A stretch of DNA of 32,111 bases, taken from a virus. The position numbers were made by a program, and so were the translations under genes. Of this stretch, positions 1-8,707 are shown one piece after another. Numbering within the stretch: position 1 is the first letter of the stretch; the number at the start of each line of letters is the position of its first letter. The notes under the pieces are model-generated. The model was given only the letters and a program-made list of their open reading frames with translations. It was not told the DNA's origin and did not search any database. The stretch spans positions 1 through 32,111 of IMG/VR virus record IMGVR_UViG_3300030331_001942; one strand, 5' to 3'.

Positions 1-101
1 GGGCAGAAAATACAGAGGCGTTGATATTTATGTTTTAGACCCAATATATGATTGGATGTTTACTGACGTATGGAAATGTATATTAGATAATAACCTTTTA
101 T
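1..101. repeat. Terminal direct repeat, left copy (circular overlap)
   Basis: Bases 1-101 recur at 32011-32111 with one difference: T at 99 is C at 32109. The simplest reading is that a circular, or circularly permuted, molecule was assembled with a short overlap, giving a unit length of 32,010 bp. The IbrA-like reading frame continues in frame across the junction. A true short terminal repeat is possible but less likely, because it would interrupt a gene. Confidence 0.9.
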
Positions 102-688
102 ATAATAAAATATATGACGAATTTTATCAAAAAGGAGTTGAACAAAATAGAATGAGAGTTTCTAGTTTACATCACGAAACATCTATAAAAACTTTATTAT
201 CTACACAAGAGATAGAGCCAAAAACGTGGGAACGTATAGCACATAAAGTAAAAGGAACAAATAGCATTAAACATGGAAAAGAATCTTCATTTACCTGTCC
301 AAAAGATTTGCCATTTATGTTTAACGATTGGCAAGAATACGGAGAACACATAATAGAAAATATAGTTCAGGATGAAAAACAAAAACAAAGATTGTATAAG
401 AAAATAAAAACAAAGAGAAAAATATATACAAGACATCAAATAAAAATAGATTTTTGGAAGGCTATTATAAATACAGTATTATTAGCAGATTGGGACTTCG
501 TTAAGTATGGCAATTGGGAGACAAGTTATCCGGTACAAACTTATAAAGCATTTAAGAAAAAAAATTATAAAAGAGTTATGCTAACCTCAACAAAATATTT
601 AACAGAGGATGAAAAAGAAATTTTATTACAAAAAGTAAAAGAATATGACAAAGACAGAAAAAATACTACAAAAAGAGTTTCAAAATAG
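1..688 (+). CDS. ibrA: IbrA-like PP-loop ATPase (PAPS-reductase family), C-terminal part
   Basis: This is the 3' part of a gene whose 5' part lies at 31469-32111. The first full codon is at base 2, and an internal ATG at 56 is not the real start. Joined through the terminal overlap, the gene has 410 codons including stop (409 aa). This half corresponds to the C-terminal region typical of IbrA/DUF3440 proteins, rich in Lys, Tyr and Trp, with the segment FTCPKDLPFMFNDW near the middle. It lacks the ECGLH motif of true PAPS reductases, so sulfate assimilation is unlikely. Its end overlaps the ParB-like IbrB gene by 44 bases, as expected for the ibrA-ibrB pair known from E. coli prophages. The biochemical role of the pair is not established. 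Confidence 0.88.
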   Translation, partial: GRKYRGVDIYVLDPIYDWMFTDVWKCILDNNLLYNKIYDEFYQKGVEQNRMRVSSLHHETSIKTLLSTQEIEPKTWERIAHKVKGTNSIKHGKESSFTCPKDLPFMFNDWQEYGEHIIENIVQDEKQKQRLYKKIKTKRKIYTRHQIKIDFWKAIINTVLLADWDFVKYGNWETSYPVQTYKAFKKKNYKRVMLTSTKYLTEDEKEILLQKVKEYDKDRKNTTKRVSK

Positions 689-1325
689 TAAAGACAAAAT
701 AACATTTCTAAATAATATTAGAAGGTTTATACATGAGGAATTAAGTTTATTAAGTACGCAACCTGTAGATTTTATTCAATGGGTCTCAATAGACGATGTA
801 GAGCCTAATGACTATAATCCTAATAGTGTAGCTCAAAAAGAAATGGGACTTTTATATCGGTCTATAAAGCACGATGGATATACGCAACCTGTCGTTACGA
901 TATATGACGATGAAAGAAAAAAGTATATTATAGTCGATGGCTTTCACAGGTACTTTACTTGCAAAGAAAACGAAGATATAAAAGAACGTAACAATGGAAT
1001 GTTACCAATAGTTGTTATAAAAAAGGATATTAATGAAAGAATGGCTGCAACTATAAGACATAATAGAGCAAGGGGTGAACATTCAATAAAGGGTATGAGT
1101 AACATGGTATTTAATATGATGCAAAACGGATGGGAAGACAACGAGATTTGTAATCACCTGGGGATGGAAGCCGAAGAAATACTAAGATTAAAACATATTA
1201 CAGGGTTCAGTAAATTGTTCAAAGATGTAGAATATAAGAAGGCATGGGAAACTAAAAGACAAATAAAACTTAAATTTGAGTATAAAAATAAAAATGACAA
1301 AAAGCAACAAAATACAACACACTAA
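645..1325 (+). CDS. ibrB: IbrB-like ParB-domain protein
   Basis: A 226-aa protein with a ParB/sulfiredoxin-type N-terminal fold at about residues 40-140. It carries the nucleotide-binding box VDGFHR at 97-102 and the conserved stretch NDYNPNSVA at 55-63. The C-terminal part (about 145-190) contains RARGEHSIKGMSNMVF and HITGFSKLF, which I recognise from IbrB, the co-regulator paired with IbrA in E. coli eib prophages. The ATG at 645 lies inside the end of the IbrA-like gene, and the 3' end overlaps the small terminase gene, so translation is probably coupled. Proposed role: DNA binding or CTP/ATP-dependent nuclease-like activity working with IbrA. The partnership is known from the family; the activity here is inference. 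Confidence 0.85.
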   Translation: MTKTEKILQKEFQNSKDKITFLNNIRRFIHEELSLLSTQPVDFIQWVSIDDVEPNDYNPNSVAQKEMGLLYRSIKHDGYTQPVVTIYDDERKKYIIVDGFHRYFTCKENEDIKERNNGMLPIVVIKKDINERMAATIRHNRARGEHSIKGMSNMVFNMMQNGWEDNEICNHLGMEAEEILRLKHITGFSKLFKDVEYKKAWETKRQIKLKFEYKNKNDKKQQNTTH

Positions 1326-1653
1326 AAAAGCATTAATTGAAGCTTTGGAAAAATCGTTAGGCGTAGTGACTACTGCATGTAAACAAGTAGGTATAGACAG
1401 AACTACATTTTATCGATATTACAAAGATGATAAAGAATTTAAAATTCTTGTTGATGATTTAAGTAACGTAGCAAAAGATTTTGCAGAGAGCCAACTCTTT
1501 AAACAAATACAAGATGGAAACCCAACAGCAACAATATTTTATTTGAAGACTAAAGCAAAGGACAGAGGATATGTAGAGAGACGTGAGATTGAACATACAG
1601 GTGATGTCAAGTCAGAAATTATACAATGGAAACCGGCACAAAAAAAGAAGTAG
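1294..1653 (+). CDS. terS: Terminase small subunit (probable)
   Basis: A 119-aa protein directly upstream of, and overlapping by 28 bases, the large terminase. Residues of about 15-45 form a helix-turn-helix of the kind found in small terminase subunits (a TACKQVGIDRTTFYRYYKDD segment), followed by helical sequence and a charged tail. It would bind the packaging site and regulate the large subunit. An in-frame TTG at 1276 would add six residues, but the ATG at 1294 follows an A-rich leader and is preferred. It overlaps the end of ibrB by 32 bases. Assignment rests on position, size and HTH; an unrelated phage HTH protein is the alternative. Confidence 0.78.
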   Translation: MTKSNKIQHTKKALIEALEKSLGVVTTACKQVGIDRTTFYRYYKDDKEFKILVDDLSNVAKDFAESQLFKQIQDGNPTATIFYLKTKAKDRGYVERREIEHTGDVKSEIIQWKPAQKKK

Positions 1654-2801
1654 AGTGTAATGTACAATTCTATCAATGTTTAAATTCTAAAAAAAGAATA
1701 AAAATATTTCAGGGTGGGACAAGATCAGGAAAGACGTATGCTATATGCCAATACATTATACACTTGTTATTAACTTTAAAAACTCCCAAAACAATTACCA
1801 TTGCTAGGAAAACATTACCTGCAATTAGAGCCTCAGTATATAGAGATTTTATGTCAATACTAGAACAGTTAGGATTGTTATATCAAGGTAGCCTAAACCG
1901 AAGTGAATTTATATTTTATTATGGTAAACACAAAGTTGAATTTATATCGGTAGATGAACCCCAAAAAATACGTGGAAGAAAGCGTGATATTTTATTTGTA
2001 AACGAAGCAAATGAATTAAACTACGAAGACTTTAGGCAACTCATAATGCGTACATCAGGCGAAGTTATATTAGACTTTAATCCATCTGACCCTTTGCATT
2101 GGATATATGATGAGTTAATGGATCGAGACGATTCACAAACTTTTTATTCCACATATAAAGACAATGCTTTTTTAGAAAAAGAAATTGTAGATGAGATAGA
2201 AAGGTTGAGAGACAAAGACGAACAATATTGGAGGGTATATGGTATGGGTGAAAGAGCAACGTTTGCTGAAGGAATGATTTATAATAATTGGAAGTTTATA
2301 GATTATGAAGAGTTTCCTGAAACTGAAAATATATTTCTAGGACTAGATTGGGGATATTCAAATGACCCTACAGCAATAGTTGAAATAAGAAAGGTGAAAG
2401 ATAATTTCTATATTAAAGAACTATGTTATCAAAAGGCTATGACAAATCAAGATATTGCAAACTTTATAAAGTCAAAAGATTATGGAGATATTATAGTTTA
2501 TTGTGATTCAGCTGAACCTAAATCTATTACTGAAATACGTAGTCAAGGTGTCCTAGCTAAACCTAGTATAAAAGGACAAGGCAGTATTCAAGCCGGAATA
2601 TCTTTTATAAAACAATACAATATATTTGTAAGTAATTGCTCAAAGAATATTAAAAAGGAATATCAGTTTTATATTTGGGAAGTTTTAAAAGACGGAACTA
2701 AGACCAATAAGCCACGTGATAAATACGATCATATTATGGATGCAATACGTTACGGAATATATACAAGGTATAGTAACAAAGGTGATTTCTTCGTTGTTTA
2801 A
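1626..2801 (+). CDS. terL: Terminase large subunit
   Basis: A 391-aa packaging motor with an N-terminal ATPase and C-terminal RNase H-fold nuclease. Walker A is GGTRSGKT at 30-37 and Walker B with catalytic Glu is DILFVNEANE at 121-130. The nuclease acidic residues are visible in GLDWG (D241), VYCDSAEP (D294) and DHIMDAIRY (D372). Length and motif spacing match the PBSX/Terminase_3 type. The ATG at 1626 lies inside terS, so the two are translationally linked. It cuts concatemers or circular DNA and pumps it into the prohead through the portal encoded next. Confidence 0.96.
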   Translation: METGTKKEVECNVQFYQCLNSKKRIKIFQGGTRSGKTYAICQYIIHLLLTLKTPKTITIARKTLPAIRASVYRDFMSILEQLGLLYQGSLNRSEFIFYYGKHKVEFISVDEPQKIRGRKRDILFVNEANELNYEDFRQLIMRTSGEVILDFNPSDPLHWIYDELMDRDDSQTFYSTYKDNAFLEKEIVDEIERLRDKDEQYWRVYGMGERATFAEGMIYNNWKFIDYEEFPETENIFLGLDWGYSNDPTAIVEIRKVKDNFYIKELCYQKAMTNQDIANFIKSKDYGDIIVYCDSAEPKSITEIRSQGVLAKPSIKGQGSIQAGISFIKQYNIFVSNCSKNIKKEYQFYIWEVLKDGTKTNKPRDKYDHIMDAIRYGIYTRYSNKGDFFVV

Positions 2802-2810
2802 AAGATTAAT

Positions 2811-2818
2811 TAAATTTG
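2811..2818 (+). promoter_or_regulatory. Putative Bacteroidetes -7 box upstream of portal
   Basis: TAAATTTG fits the Bacteroidetes TAnnTTTG -7 element and lies 22 bases before the portal ATG in a 39-base gap after terL. A good -33 TTTG at 19-base spacing is not evident (a TTG occurs at 2794-2796, only 14 bases away), so this is tentative. Confidence 0.4.
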
Positions 2819-2840
2819 TGTAATTTTACAAATAAAAAAT

Positions 2841-5048
2841 ATGCCTACATTTTATCAAAGAATACAAAACGCCATAAAAGGATTTAGTCAAAATACGAAT
2901 CCTCAATACAATGAGTTTGTTTATAATTACTTAGGTAAAACTACAATATCTCATCATGAGAATGACGATAACTATATTAAAAAAGGTTATCAAAAAAACC
3001 CTACAATATATTCAATTGTAAACCTTATCACTAAATGTGCTGTAGCTATTCCCTTCAGTGTTTATGAAAAAAATAATAAAAAATCTTTTAAAGAATATAA
3101 AAGCCTAACTACAGGAACTCTTAACAAAGACAGTTTATTAAAAGCTAAAATAATTAAAAAGGATGCACTTATATTAACAGAAAACACAGAACTAGAAAAA
3201 ATATTAAACAGACCGAATCCTGCACAAAGTTATGCAACGTGGATGACAGAAGTTATTGCCTTTGGTAAACTTACAGGTAACAGATATATATATGGCATTG
3301 GACCTGAAACAAGAGAGAAAAAAATTTTTAATGAATTATATGCACTACCATCTCACCTTATAGAAATTAAAAGTAATGGCATATTTGAGCCGGTTGATAA
3401 ATATTGTATGACATATAATAAACAAGCCTACAATTTAGAAGCCGAAGATGTATTACATATCGCAGATTTTAATCCGGATTACGATGGAAGTGGTAGTCAT
3501 TTATACGGACAGTCTCCACTCATGTCAGGTCTCAGAAGTTTAACGACTAATAATGAAGCTGTAGAAACGTCTTTAAAATATTTACAAAATCAAACTGCAA
3601 GAGGAATACTTACAAGTGACGATGAGAGTTTAACTCCTACACAAGCACAACAATTAAAAGATGCTTTCAGAAGAAATTATCAAGGCTCATATAATGCCGG
3701 TGATATTATTATAACTCCTAAAAAATTAAGTTGGACAAACTTCGGATTAAGTGCAGGTGATTTACAATTAATAGAAAGTTACAACGCAACAATAAAAGAT
3801 ATATGTAATATCTATTCAGTACCGGTTCAATTATTAAATAATACAGATAGCTCAACGTACAACAATATGAAAGAAGCAAAGAAGGCTTTTTATGTTAATG
3901 CAGTTATTCCTGAACTGATAAAAGTAAGAGATGAATTAAACAGATGGTTAACACCGGCTTATGGAGAAAATTTATTTATTGATTTTGATTTTAATTCTAT
4001 TCCGGAGTTACAACAAGAGCAGGAAAAATTAGTTGATCAATTGACTAAATCTTATTGGCTAACACTTAACGAGAAACGAGAGGCTATGGGGTATGGTATA
4101 TCAGAAGATTCTGTATTAAACAACGTATTCGTTCCATCGAATTTATTACCAATAGATGATTTAGATTTAAGTGGAGATGCTAAAAACTTTTTTGAAGAAG
4201 CCTACGAAGAAAAAGAAGAGCCAAACCCAACTTTAAAAAAGGCTTTAAAAAAGAAAGCTGACGATCATAACGAAAAAGTAAATAATGCAAAAACAAAAAG
4301 GACTAATGTTAGAACATTATTTGCAGTATATAAAAGAGGCGTTGGAGCATATAGAACTAACCCATCTTCAGTAAGACCTAACGTATCAAGTGAACAACAA
4401 TGGGCGATGGGGCGTGTAAATTCTTTTCTTTATGTTTTAAGAAATGGAAGGTTTAGAAGTGGACAACATGATACAGACTTATTACCAAAAGGACATCCAA
4501 AAAGCACAAAGAAAAATGAAGATATATTATATACTGAAAAAAAATTAGTGCCTGGTATGACAGATGTATTTACGACTAGAAGGGAAGCAGAAGACAGAGC
4601 AGAAGAGTTAGGTGGTAGTGGATCACATAGCCATACTTGGGATGGTGAAGAAGTTTTTATGCCTTTCGAATCTCACGATGAATATAATGAAGCAATAGAA
4701 AATGAAAAAAGACATTATGATGATGAAGATAAAAAACAAGTTTTTGGTAACTATCCTAAATCAGCTGTATCAAATGCAAAAAAAGCAATTAAGATAAACG
4801 GAAAATATGATAACACATGTGCAACTAATGTAGGTAAACAAAGGGCACAAGATATTGCTAATGGAAGGTCTTTTAGTTTATCTGTATTAAAAAGAGTTTT
4901 TAGTTATCTCTCAAGAGCAAAAGCATACGACACCGGTGTATATGAAAAAGATGATAAACCTGTTTGTGGAACAATAAGTTACAATTTATGGGGAGGTGAT
5001 CCTATGTTAAGATGGGCAGAAAAAGAGTTGGCTAAATTAGATGACTAA
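2841..5048 (+). CDS. HK97-type portal protein with fused C-terminal modules
   Basis: A 735-aa protein. Residues 1 to about 445 are an HK97-family portal core: the vertex ring through which DNA enters and to which the neck binds. It is recognisable from NRPNPAQSYATWM (123-135), the GQSPLMSGLRSL region (223-234) and NIYSVPVQLLNN (323-334). Typical portals of this family are about 400-500 aa. The remaining 280 residues follow a charged linker (about 445-490) and contain three compact modules: about 470-550 (WAMGRVNSFL), about 562-618 (MTDVFTTRREAEDRAEELG) and about 636-735 (NYPKSAVSNAKKAI, ending in a Trp/Gly-rich NLWGGDPMLRWAEKEL). I have seen similar modules in marine phage structural proteins, with no known function. 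The gene overlaps the Mu F-like gene by one base. Confidence 0.93.
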   Translation: MPTFYQRIQNAIKGFSQNTNPQYNEFVYNYLGKTTISHHENDDNYIKKGYQKNPTIYSIVNLITKCAVAIPFSVYEKNNKKSFKEYKSLTTGTLNKDSLLKAKIIKKDALILTENTELEKILNRPNPAQSYATWMTEVIAFGKLTGNRYIYGIGPETREKKIFNELYALPSHLIEIKSNGIFEPVDKYCMTYNKQAYNLEAEDVLHIADFNPDYDGSGSHLYGQSPLMSGLRSLTTNNEAVETSLKYLQNQTARGILTSDDESLTPTQAQQLKDAFRRNYQGSYNAGDIIITPKKLSWTNFGLSAGDLQLIESYNATIKDICNIYSVPVQLLNNTDSSTYNNMKEAKKAFYVNAVIPELIKVRDELNRWLTPAYGENLFIDFDFNSIPELQQEQEKLVDQLTKSYWLTLNEKREAMGYGISEDSVLNNVFVPSNLLPIDDLDLSGDAKNFFEEAYEEKEEPNPTLKKALKKKADDHNEKVNNAKTKRTNVRTLFAVYKRGVGAYRTNPSSVRPNVSSEQQWAMGRVNSFLYVLRNGRFRSGQHDTDLLPKGHPKSTKKNEDILYTEKKLVPGMTDVFTTRREAEDRAEELGGSGSHSHTWDGEEVFMPFESHDEYNEAIENEKRHYDDEDKKQVFGNYPKSAVSNAKKAIKINGKYDNTCATNVGKQRAQDIANGRSFSLSVLKRVFSYLSRAKAYDTGVYEKDDKPVCGTISYNLWGGDPMLRWAEKELAKLDD

Positions 5049-5875
5049 TGTCTTTGCCAATAAAAAAACAAGTAAAACTAAATAGAAATAAATTTAGAAA
5101 AGCATATAAAAAAGGCTATCAAAAACTATATAAAACAACTGCAAGAAAAAATAATAAAATAGCTGTTAAGTTTTATAATAAAGGATTCAATAATGCCATA
5201 AAAGATTTCTTAAGAAATAATGAAATAATAACAGAAAATTATACTGTTTTTTTTCAAGAAAAAACAACTAAAGATATGTACCTAGAAATGTACAAACAAA
5301 CATCTTTAGCTTTTTATAGTTGGTATTTAAGCTCATATGAATCGTTTATAAAAAAACAAGTTAGTACGGAAGAAACGATGACAGATTTTATAACCCAATA
5401 TGTTCTTTACTCAGGTAGATTAAAAACAAAAATTGATTCAGTAAAAAAAACAGCTATAAAAAGTATAGTCAGTGAATTTACAAAGGCTATGAAAGATGAG
5501 CAATTTGCTAAAGAAAGTAGATTAGGTAAATCAAAAATTTTACAAAAGAGGTTGAATGGTAGAGCATTATGGGAAGCTAGAAGGATTGTAGTTACAGAAA
5601 CAACATTAGCATCTAACTTAGGAGCAGAAAAAGCTGCTATGACAGCATTTAAAAAAGAAGAGTTAGTGAAAGATTGGATTATTGGAAGTAGTTTTAATCA
5701 TAGAGTAGGACATCTTGAACTGGATGCACAAGACCCAATTCCTATGGATAAAAATTTTCAAAATCCAGTTACCGGAGTTTATATGAGAATTCCAGGTGAA
5801 GGGCCACCTAGCGAAACTATTAACTGTTCTTGTTCAGTTGCTTTCATTCCTAACCCAGAACTTTTCAACGAATAA
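5048..5875 (+). CDS. Minor head protein, phage Mu F / SPP1 gp7-like
   Basis: A 275-aa protein whose C-terminal third (about 170-270) matches the Mu F-like head morphogenesis domain: ARRIVVTETTLASN at 177-190, then HRVGHLELDAQ, then the terminal ETINCSCSV at 256-264. The N-terminal two thirds are basic and helical. Proteins of this family bind the portal and are packaged in small copy number. The ATG overlaps the portal stop (ATG at 5048, TAA at 5046-5048). Some relatives are fused to ADP-ribosyltransferase toxins; no such extension is present here. Confidence 0.9.
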   Translation: MSLPIKKQVKLNRNKFRKAYKKGYQKLYKTTARKNNKIAVKFYNKGFNNAIKDFLRNNEIITENYTVFFQEKTTKDMYLEMYKQTSLAFYSWYLSSYESFIKKQVSTEETMTDFITQYVLYSGRLKTKIDSVKKTAIKSIVSEFTKAMKDEQFAKESRLGKSKILQKRLNGRALWEARRIVVTETTLASNLGAEKAAMTAFKKEELVKDWIIGSSFNHRVGHLELDAQDPIPMDKNFQNPVTGVYMRIPGEGPPSETINCSCSVAFIPNPELFNE

Positions 5876-5896
5876 ACATATGTTAAAAAAAAATAT

Positions 5897-5904
5897 TATT
5901 TTTG
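5897..5904 (+). promoter_or_regulatory. Putative Bacteroidetes -7 box upstream of prohead protease
   Basis: TATTTTTG fits TAnnTTTG and lies 19 bases before the protease ATG, in the 48-base gap after the Mu F-like gene. No convincing -33 element is seen. Confidence 0.35.
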
Positions 5905-5923
5905 GGAATAAAATTGTATTAAT

Positions 5924-6604
5924 ATGATAATTTATAAACAAGCTCCAATTGCCGATATTGATGAAAAGGCTGGTATCGTCAAAGGCTATGGTTCTATTTT
6001 TGGTAATTTAGATTCTGATAAGGACATCATAGAAAAAGGAGCATATAGAAAAACCTTACAAGAAAACGGAAAACGAATTAAATACATTTATCAACACGAC
6101 ATTACAAAACCTTTAGGAGTTATGAAAGAGTTGTTTGAAGATGATAAAGGATTAGCATTTACTGCTGAAGTACCAAAAACACAACTTGGAAAAGATGTTT
6201 TAGAATTAATGAAGTATGGAGTAATTGAAGAAAACTCTGTAGGTATTATGCCAATAGTCAAAGAACATGACGATCAAAAACAAATAAGATATTTAAAAGA
6301 AGTAAAACTATATGAAGTTTCTGCAGTAACACTCGCAGCTAACAATGAGGCTAAGATTGACGAAGTAAAGAGTGAAAAAGAAAGACTAGAAAATATAGAA
6401 AAAAGATACAATAGATTAATCAAATTAGTTAAAGGTGGTAACATCTCAGACGAAATGGGGTATCTATTGGAATATGAACTTCAATGTTTAAAAGCTAATA
6501 TTGATTTCACAAAGCCGACTGAAGAAGTCACTTTGCCGGATAATAAACTTTCAGCAGAAGAAGTGTTTAAATTTTTGTATAACCGACTTGGTAACAAGTC
6601 ATAA
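5924..6604 (+). CDS. HK97-family prohead protease
   Basis: A 226-aa serine protease of the U35/S78 type that matures the capsid by removing the scaffolding part of the capsid protein. The start GIVKGYGSIFGNLDSDKDII (17-36) is typical. The catalytic His is H58 in YQHD and the Ser is S105 in EENSVGIMP. The conserved VKLYEVSAVTLAANNEA follows at about 128-144. The C-terminal 70 residues are charged and helical and may act in scaffolding. It stands just before the major capsid gene. Confidence 0.94.
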   Translation: MIIYKQAPIADIDEKAGIVKGYGSIFGNLDSDKDIIEKGAYRKTLQENGKRIKYIYQHDITKPLGVMKELFEDDKGLAFTAEVPKTQLGKDVLELMKYGVIEENSVGIMPIVKEHDDQKQIRYLKEVKLYEVSAVTLAANNEAKIDEVKSEKERLENIEKRYNRLIKLVKGGNISDEMGYLLEYELQCLKANIDFTKPTEEVTLPDNKLSAEEVFKFLYNRLGNKS

Positions 6605-6615
6605 ATTTTTATATT

Positions 6616-7863
6616 ATGTCACAAATTGATAATAATACACAAGAACACTTAGACAATTTGGCAAATGTGATTGACGAAAAAATTGAAAAAGCAAGTAAAG
6701 CGTCAGTTGATAATGCTAAAAACGAAGTGGACGAAGTGGTAAAAGGTGAGGTTGAAAACCTCGTCAATAAGTTTAATGAGGGCAATGAAGCTCTTAATAA
6801 ACGACTAGATGCGATTGAAGTTGAAAATAAGAAAAACAATTTCAATAAAACTTTTGCAAGTAAAAAAGAAGTGTTTGCTGATGCTATTAGTAAAAGCGAA
6901 TCTTTAAAAGCTATGCAAAATGGAACTACTGGAAATGCTTCCATGGAACTAAAAGGAGACGTTTTAATCTCTTCTGATTTTTCAGGAGCAAGTTCTTCAA
7001 GAGATGCTACTGGCGTTCAAACTGTAGATGGTATTAAAAAAGACCCATCTAATATTACGAACATGCTTGGTATCATTCCTGTAGGGAGTACAAATTCCAA
7101 TGTAATTAGATTTGTAAAAGAATCAGCTTATACTGACAACGCTGCTGCTACAGCAGAAGGTTCAGCCCCAAGTGATTCTGAATTCCAATTAACTGCAGAA
7201 GATGCTGTGGTACAGAAAATTGCTTCTATCATGACAATATCTCAAGAGATGTTAGACGATACACCGGCACTTTCTAGCTACCTTTCACAGCGTATTCCGG
7301 CAAAACTAAACACTGTAATTGATGATCAATTAATCGGTGGTAGTGGTTCTTCACCTAACCTTAAAGGGTTATTAAATGGTGGTACTGCTTTTGTTACTGG
7401 AGCATCAGGTGCTTTTTATCAGTCAATTGATAACGCACAAGAACTTGATGTTTTATATGTTGCACTGAATCAGTTAGCACTTGCTAATTACGCAGCTAAT
7501 GGAATATTGTTAAACCCAACTGATTTCCATAAAATCGCTTTGCTAAAAGATACAACTAATGAATACCTTAGAGGGAATTCAATTATATCAGCAGACGGAT
7601 TTTTAAGAATCAATGGAGTACCAGTATTTTTAAATAACAAATTAGCAGCTGGTAAATTCATCGTTGGTGATTTTGCACAAGGTTCACAAGTATGGCAAAA
7701 TGAGGGTGTTAAAGTTGACTTCGGATATGAGGACAGCGACAACTTCTCAAAGTATTTAGTATCAGTTAGAGGTATTGCAAGACTTGCACACTCTATTTAT
7801 TTACCAAATGCTTACGTACAGGGAACATTCTCAACTGCTAAAACAGCAATTGAAACTCCGTAA
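6616..7863 (+). CDS. Major capsid protein, HK97 fold
   Basis: A 415-aa capsid subunit. The first 90 or so residues are charged and strongly helical, as expected for the delta (scaffold) domain removed by the upstream protease. The mature part begins near a Ser/Gly-rich stretch (about 110-135) and contains the HK97 features TAEDAVVQKIASIMTIS and QEMLDD, QLIGGSGSSPNLKGLL (the P-domain and ring-forming segment) and a C-terminal VRGIARLAHSIYLPNAY. No separate scaffold gene is seen, consistent with a built-in delta domain. A terminator hairpin follows at 7886. Confidence 0.95.
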   Translation: MSQIDNNTQEHLDNLANVIDEKIEKASKASVDNAKNEVDEVVKGEVENLVNKFNEGNEALNKRLDAIEVENKKNNFNKTFASKKEVFADAISKSESLKAMQNGTTGNASMELKGDVLISSDFSGASSSRDATGVQTVDGIKKDPSNITNMLGIIPVGSTNSNVIRFVKESAYTDNAAATAEGSAPSDSEFQLTAEDAVVQKIASIMTISQEMLDDTPALSSYLSQRIPAKLNTVIDDQLIGGSGSSPNLKGLLNGGTAFVTGASGAFYQSIDNAQELDVLYVALNQLALANYAANGILLNPTDFHKIALLKDTTNEYLRGNSIISADGFLRINGVPVFLNNKLAAGKFIVGDFAQGSQVWQNEGVKVDFGYEDSDNFSKYLVSVRGIARLAHSIYLPNAYVQGTFSTAKTAIETP

Positions 7864-7885
7864 TATTTATTAAGTTACGTATATT

Positions 7886-7916
7886 AAAGGGTGGTTAATA
7901 GCCATCCTTTTTTTTT
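7886..7916 (+). terminator. Intrinsic terminator after major capsid gene
   Basis: AAAGGGTGG (7886-7894) pairs with CCATCCTTT (7902-7910) with one G-T wobble, across a 7-base loop, followed by an uninterrupted T run to 7916. A TATCTTTA box at 7918-7925, close to TAnnTTTG, follows at once, suggesting that head expression ends here and the connector genes restart. Confidence 0.8.
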
Positions 7917-7948
7917 GTATCTTTACACAAACAATAAATTTTTTAATT

Positions 7949-8140
7949 ATGAAAGTAAAAGTAAAAACTGAGATTGAAAGAGATGGAGTAATTTATAATG
8001 AAGGTGATGTAATTGACATTCCTGAAAATAATGTTCCTGTATGGGTTGCTAAAGGATGGGGTGAGGCTGTTAAGACAAAAGAGGAAAAGCCTTTCGCAAA
8101 AGAGACAAAAGAGTTTAAAGGGAAAAAAGAAAGTAAATAA
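7949..8140 (+). CDS. Small virion-module protein, unknown
   Basis: A 63-aa protein between the capsid and head-tail connector genes. The first 40 residues (VKVKTEIERDGVIYNEGDVI, then VPVWVAKGWGEAV) look like a small beta-barrel of the type found in many phages at this place, followed by a Lys/Glu-rich tail. Its position suggests a capsid-associated or head-completion role, but I know no assigned function. The ATG follows an A/T-rich leader downstream of the capsid terminator. Confidence 0.7.
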   Translation: MKVKVKTEIERDGVIYNEGDVIDIPENNVPVWVAKGWGEAVKTKEEKPFAKETKEFKGKKESK

Positions 8141-8142
8141 AA

Positions 8143-8706
8143 ATGATTTCTGTTCAAATAGATTCCACAACTGGAAGTGAGATCGTTAGTACAGCTGATA
8201 TTAAAAGCTATGCTAGGATTGAAACGTCTTCCGATGATACCATTATAGGTATAATGCAAACAGCTGCTAGAACTGCTTGTGAAGATTATATGAACAGAGA
8301 TATAGTTGCAAAAACTAGAACATATTTTCGTAGTGATATTCCAAACGGAAGTGGACATTATGACGGATTGTATGATCAAAGGTATAAAATTCTTTTGCCT
8401 TTTGCTCCAATTGCTAGTGTAACTTCAGTAAAAACCGAAAAGAGTGATAATACATTTGCAGATTTATCTTTTGAGAAATATGGAGCAGATGATAAGTATA
8501 TAGTTTTAAAGGGCTATGAGGCTTCGAATGTTAAAATAGAGTACGTGACTACCGGCATGTCAGATAGTAGCTTAAAACTCGCTATAATGCAGTTAGCATC
8601 GACTTATTATGATAACAGGACAGAGTTTGTTTCAACAAGTGTAAATAAAATACCTACGAGCATTAAAAAAATTTTAGATCCATATAAATATATAAGTGAT
8701 TTATAA
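8143..8706 (+). CDS. Head-tail connector (gp6-like adaptor)
   Basis: A 187-aa protein of the phage gp6-like connector family. Features are the early helical segment STADIKSYARIETSSDDTII followed by a conserved acidic helix with CEDYMNRDIV, then the ILLPFAPIASVTSVK strand, and the late LAIMQLASTYYDNRTE helix. It would form the ring under the portal. It starts two bases after the previous stop and is followed one base later by the head-closure gene. Confidence 0.88.
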   Translation: MISVQIDSTTGSEIVSTADIKSYARIETSSDDTIIGIMQTAARTACEDYMNRDIVAKTRTYFRSDIPNGSGHYDGLYDQRYKILLPFAPIASVTSVKTEKSDNTFADLSFEKYGADDKYIVLKGYEASNVKIEYVTTGMSDSSLKLAIMQLASTYYDNRTEFVSTSVNKIPTSIKKILDPYKYISDL

Positions 8707-8707
8707 A

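Noticed and set aside
6609-6944. 111-aa minus-strand frame over the capsid start
   Set aside because: It is the antisense shadow of the capsid delta domain; Leu/Ser-rich composition is typical of such shadows.
8251-8264. Short AT-rich inverted repeats inside structural genes as regulatory hairpins
   Set aside because: Many such pairs occur by chance at this base composition and none has a T-run or a fitting position.
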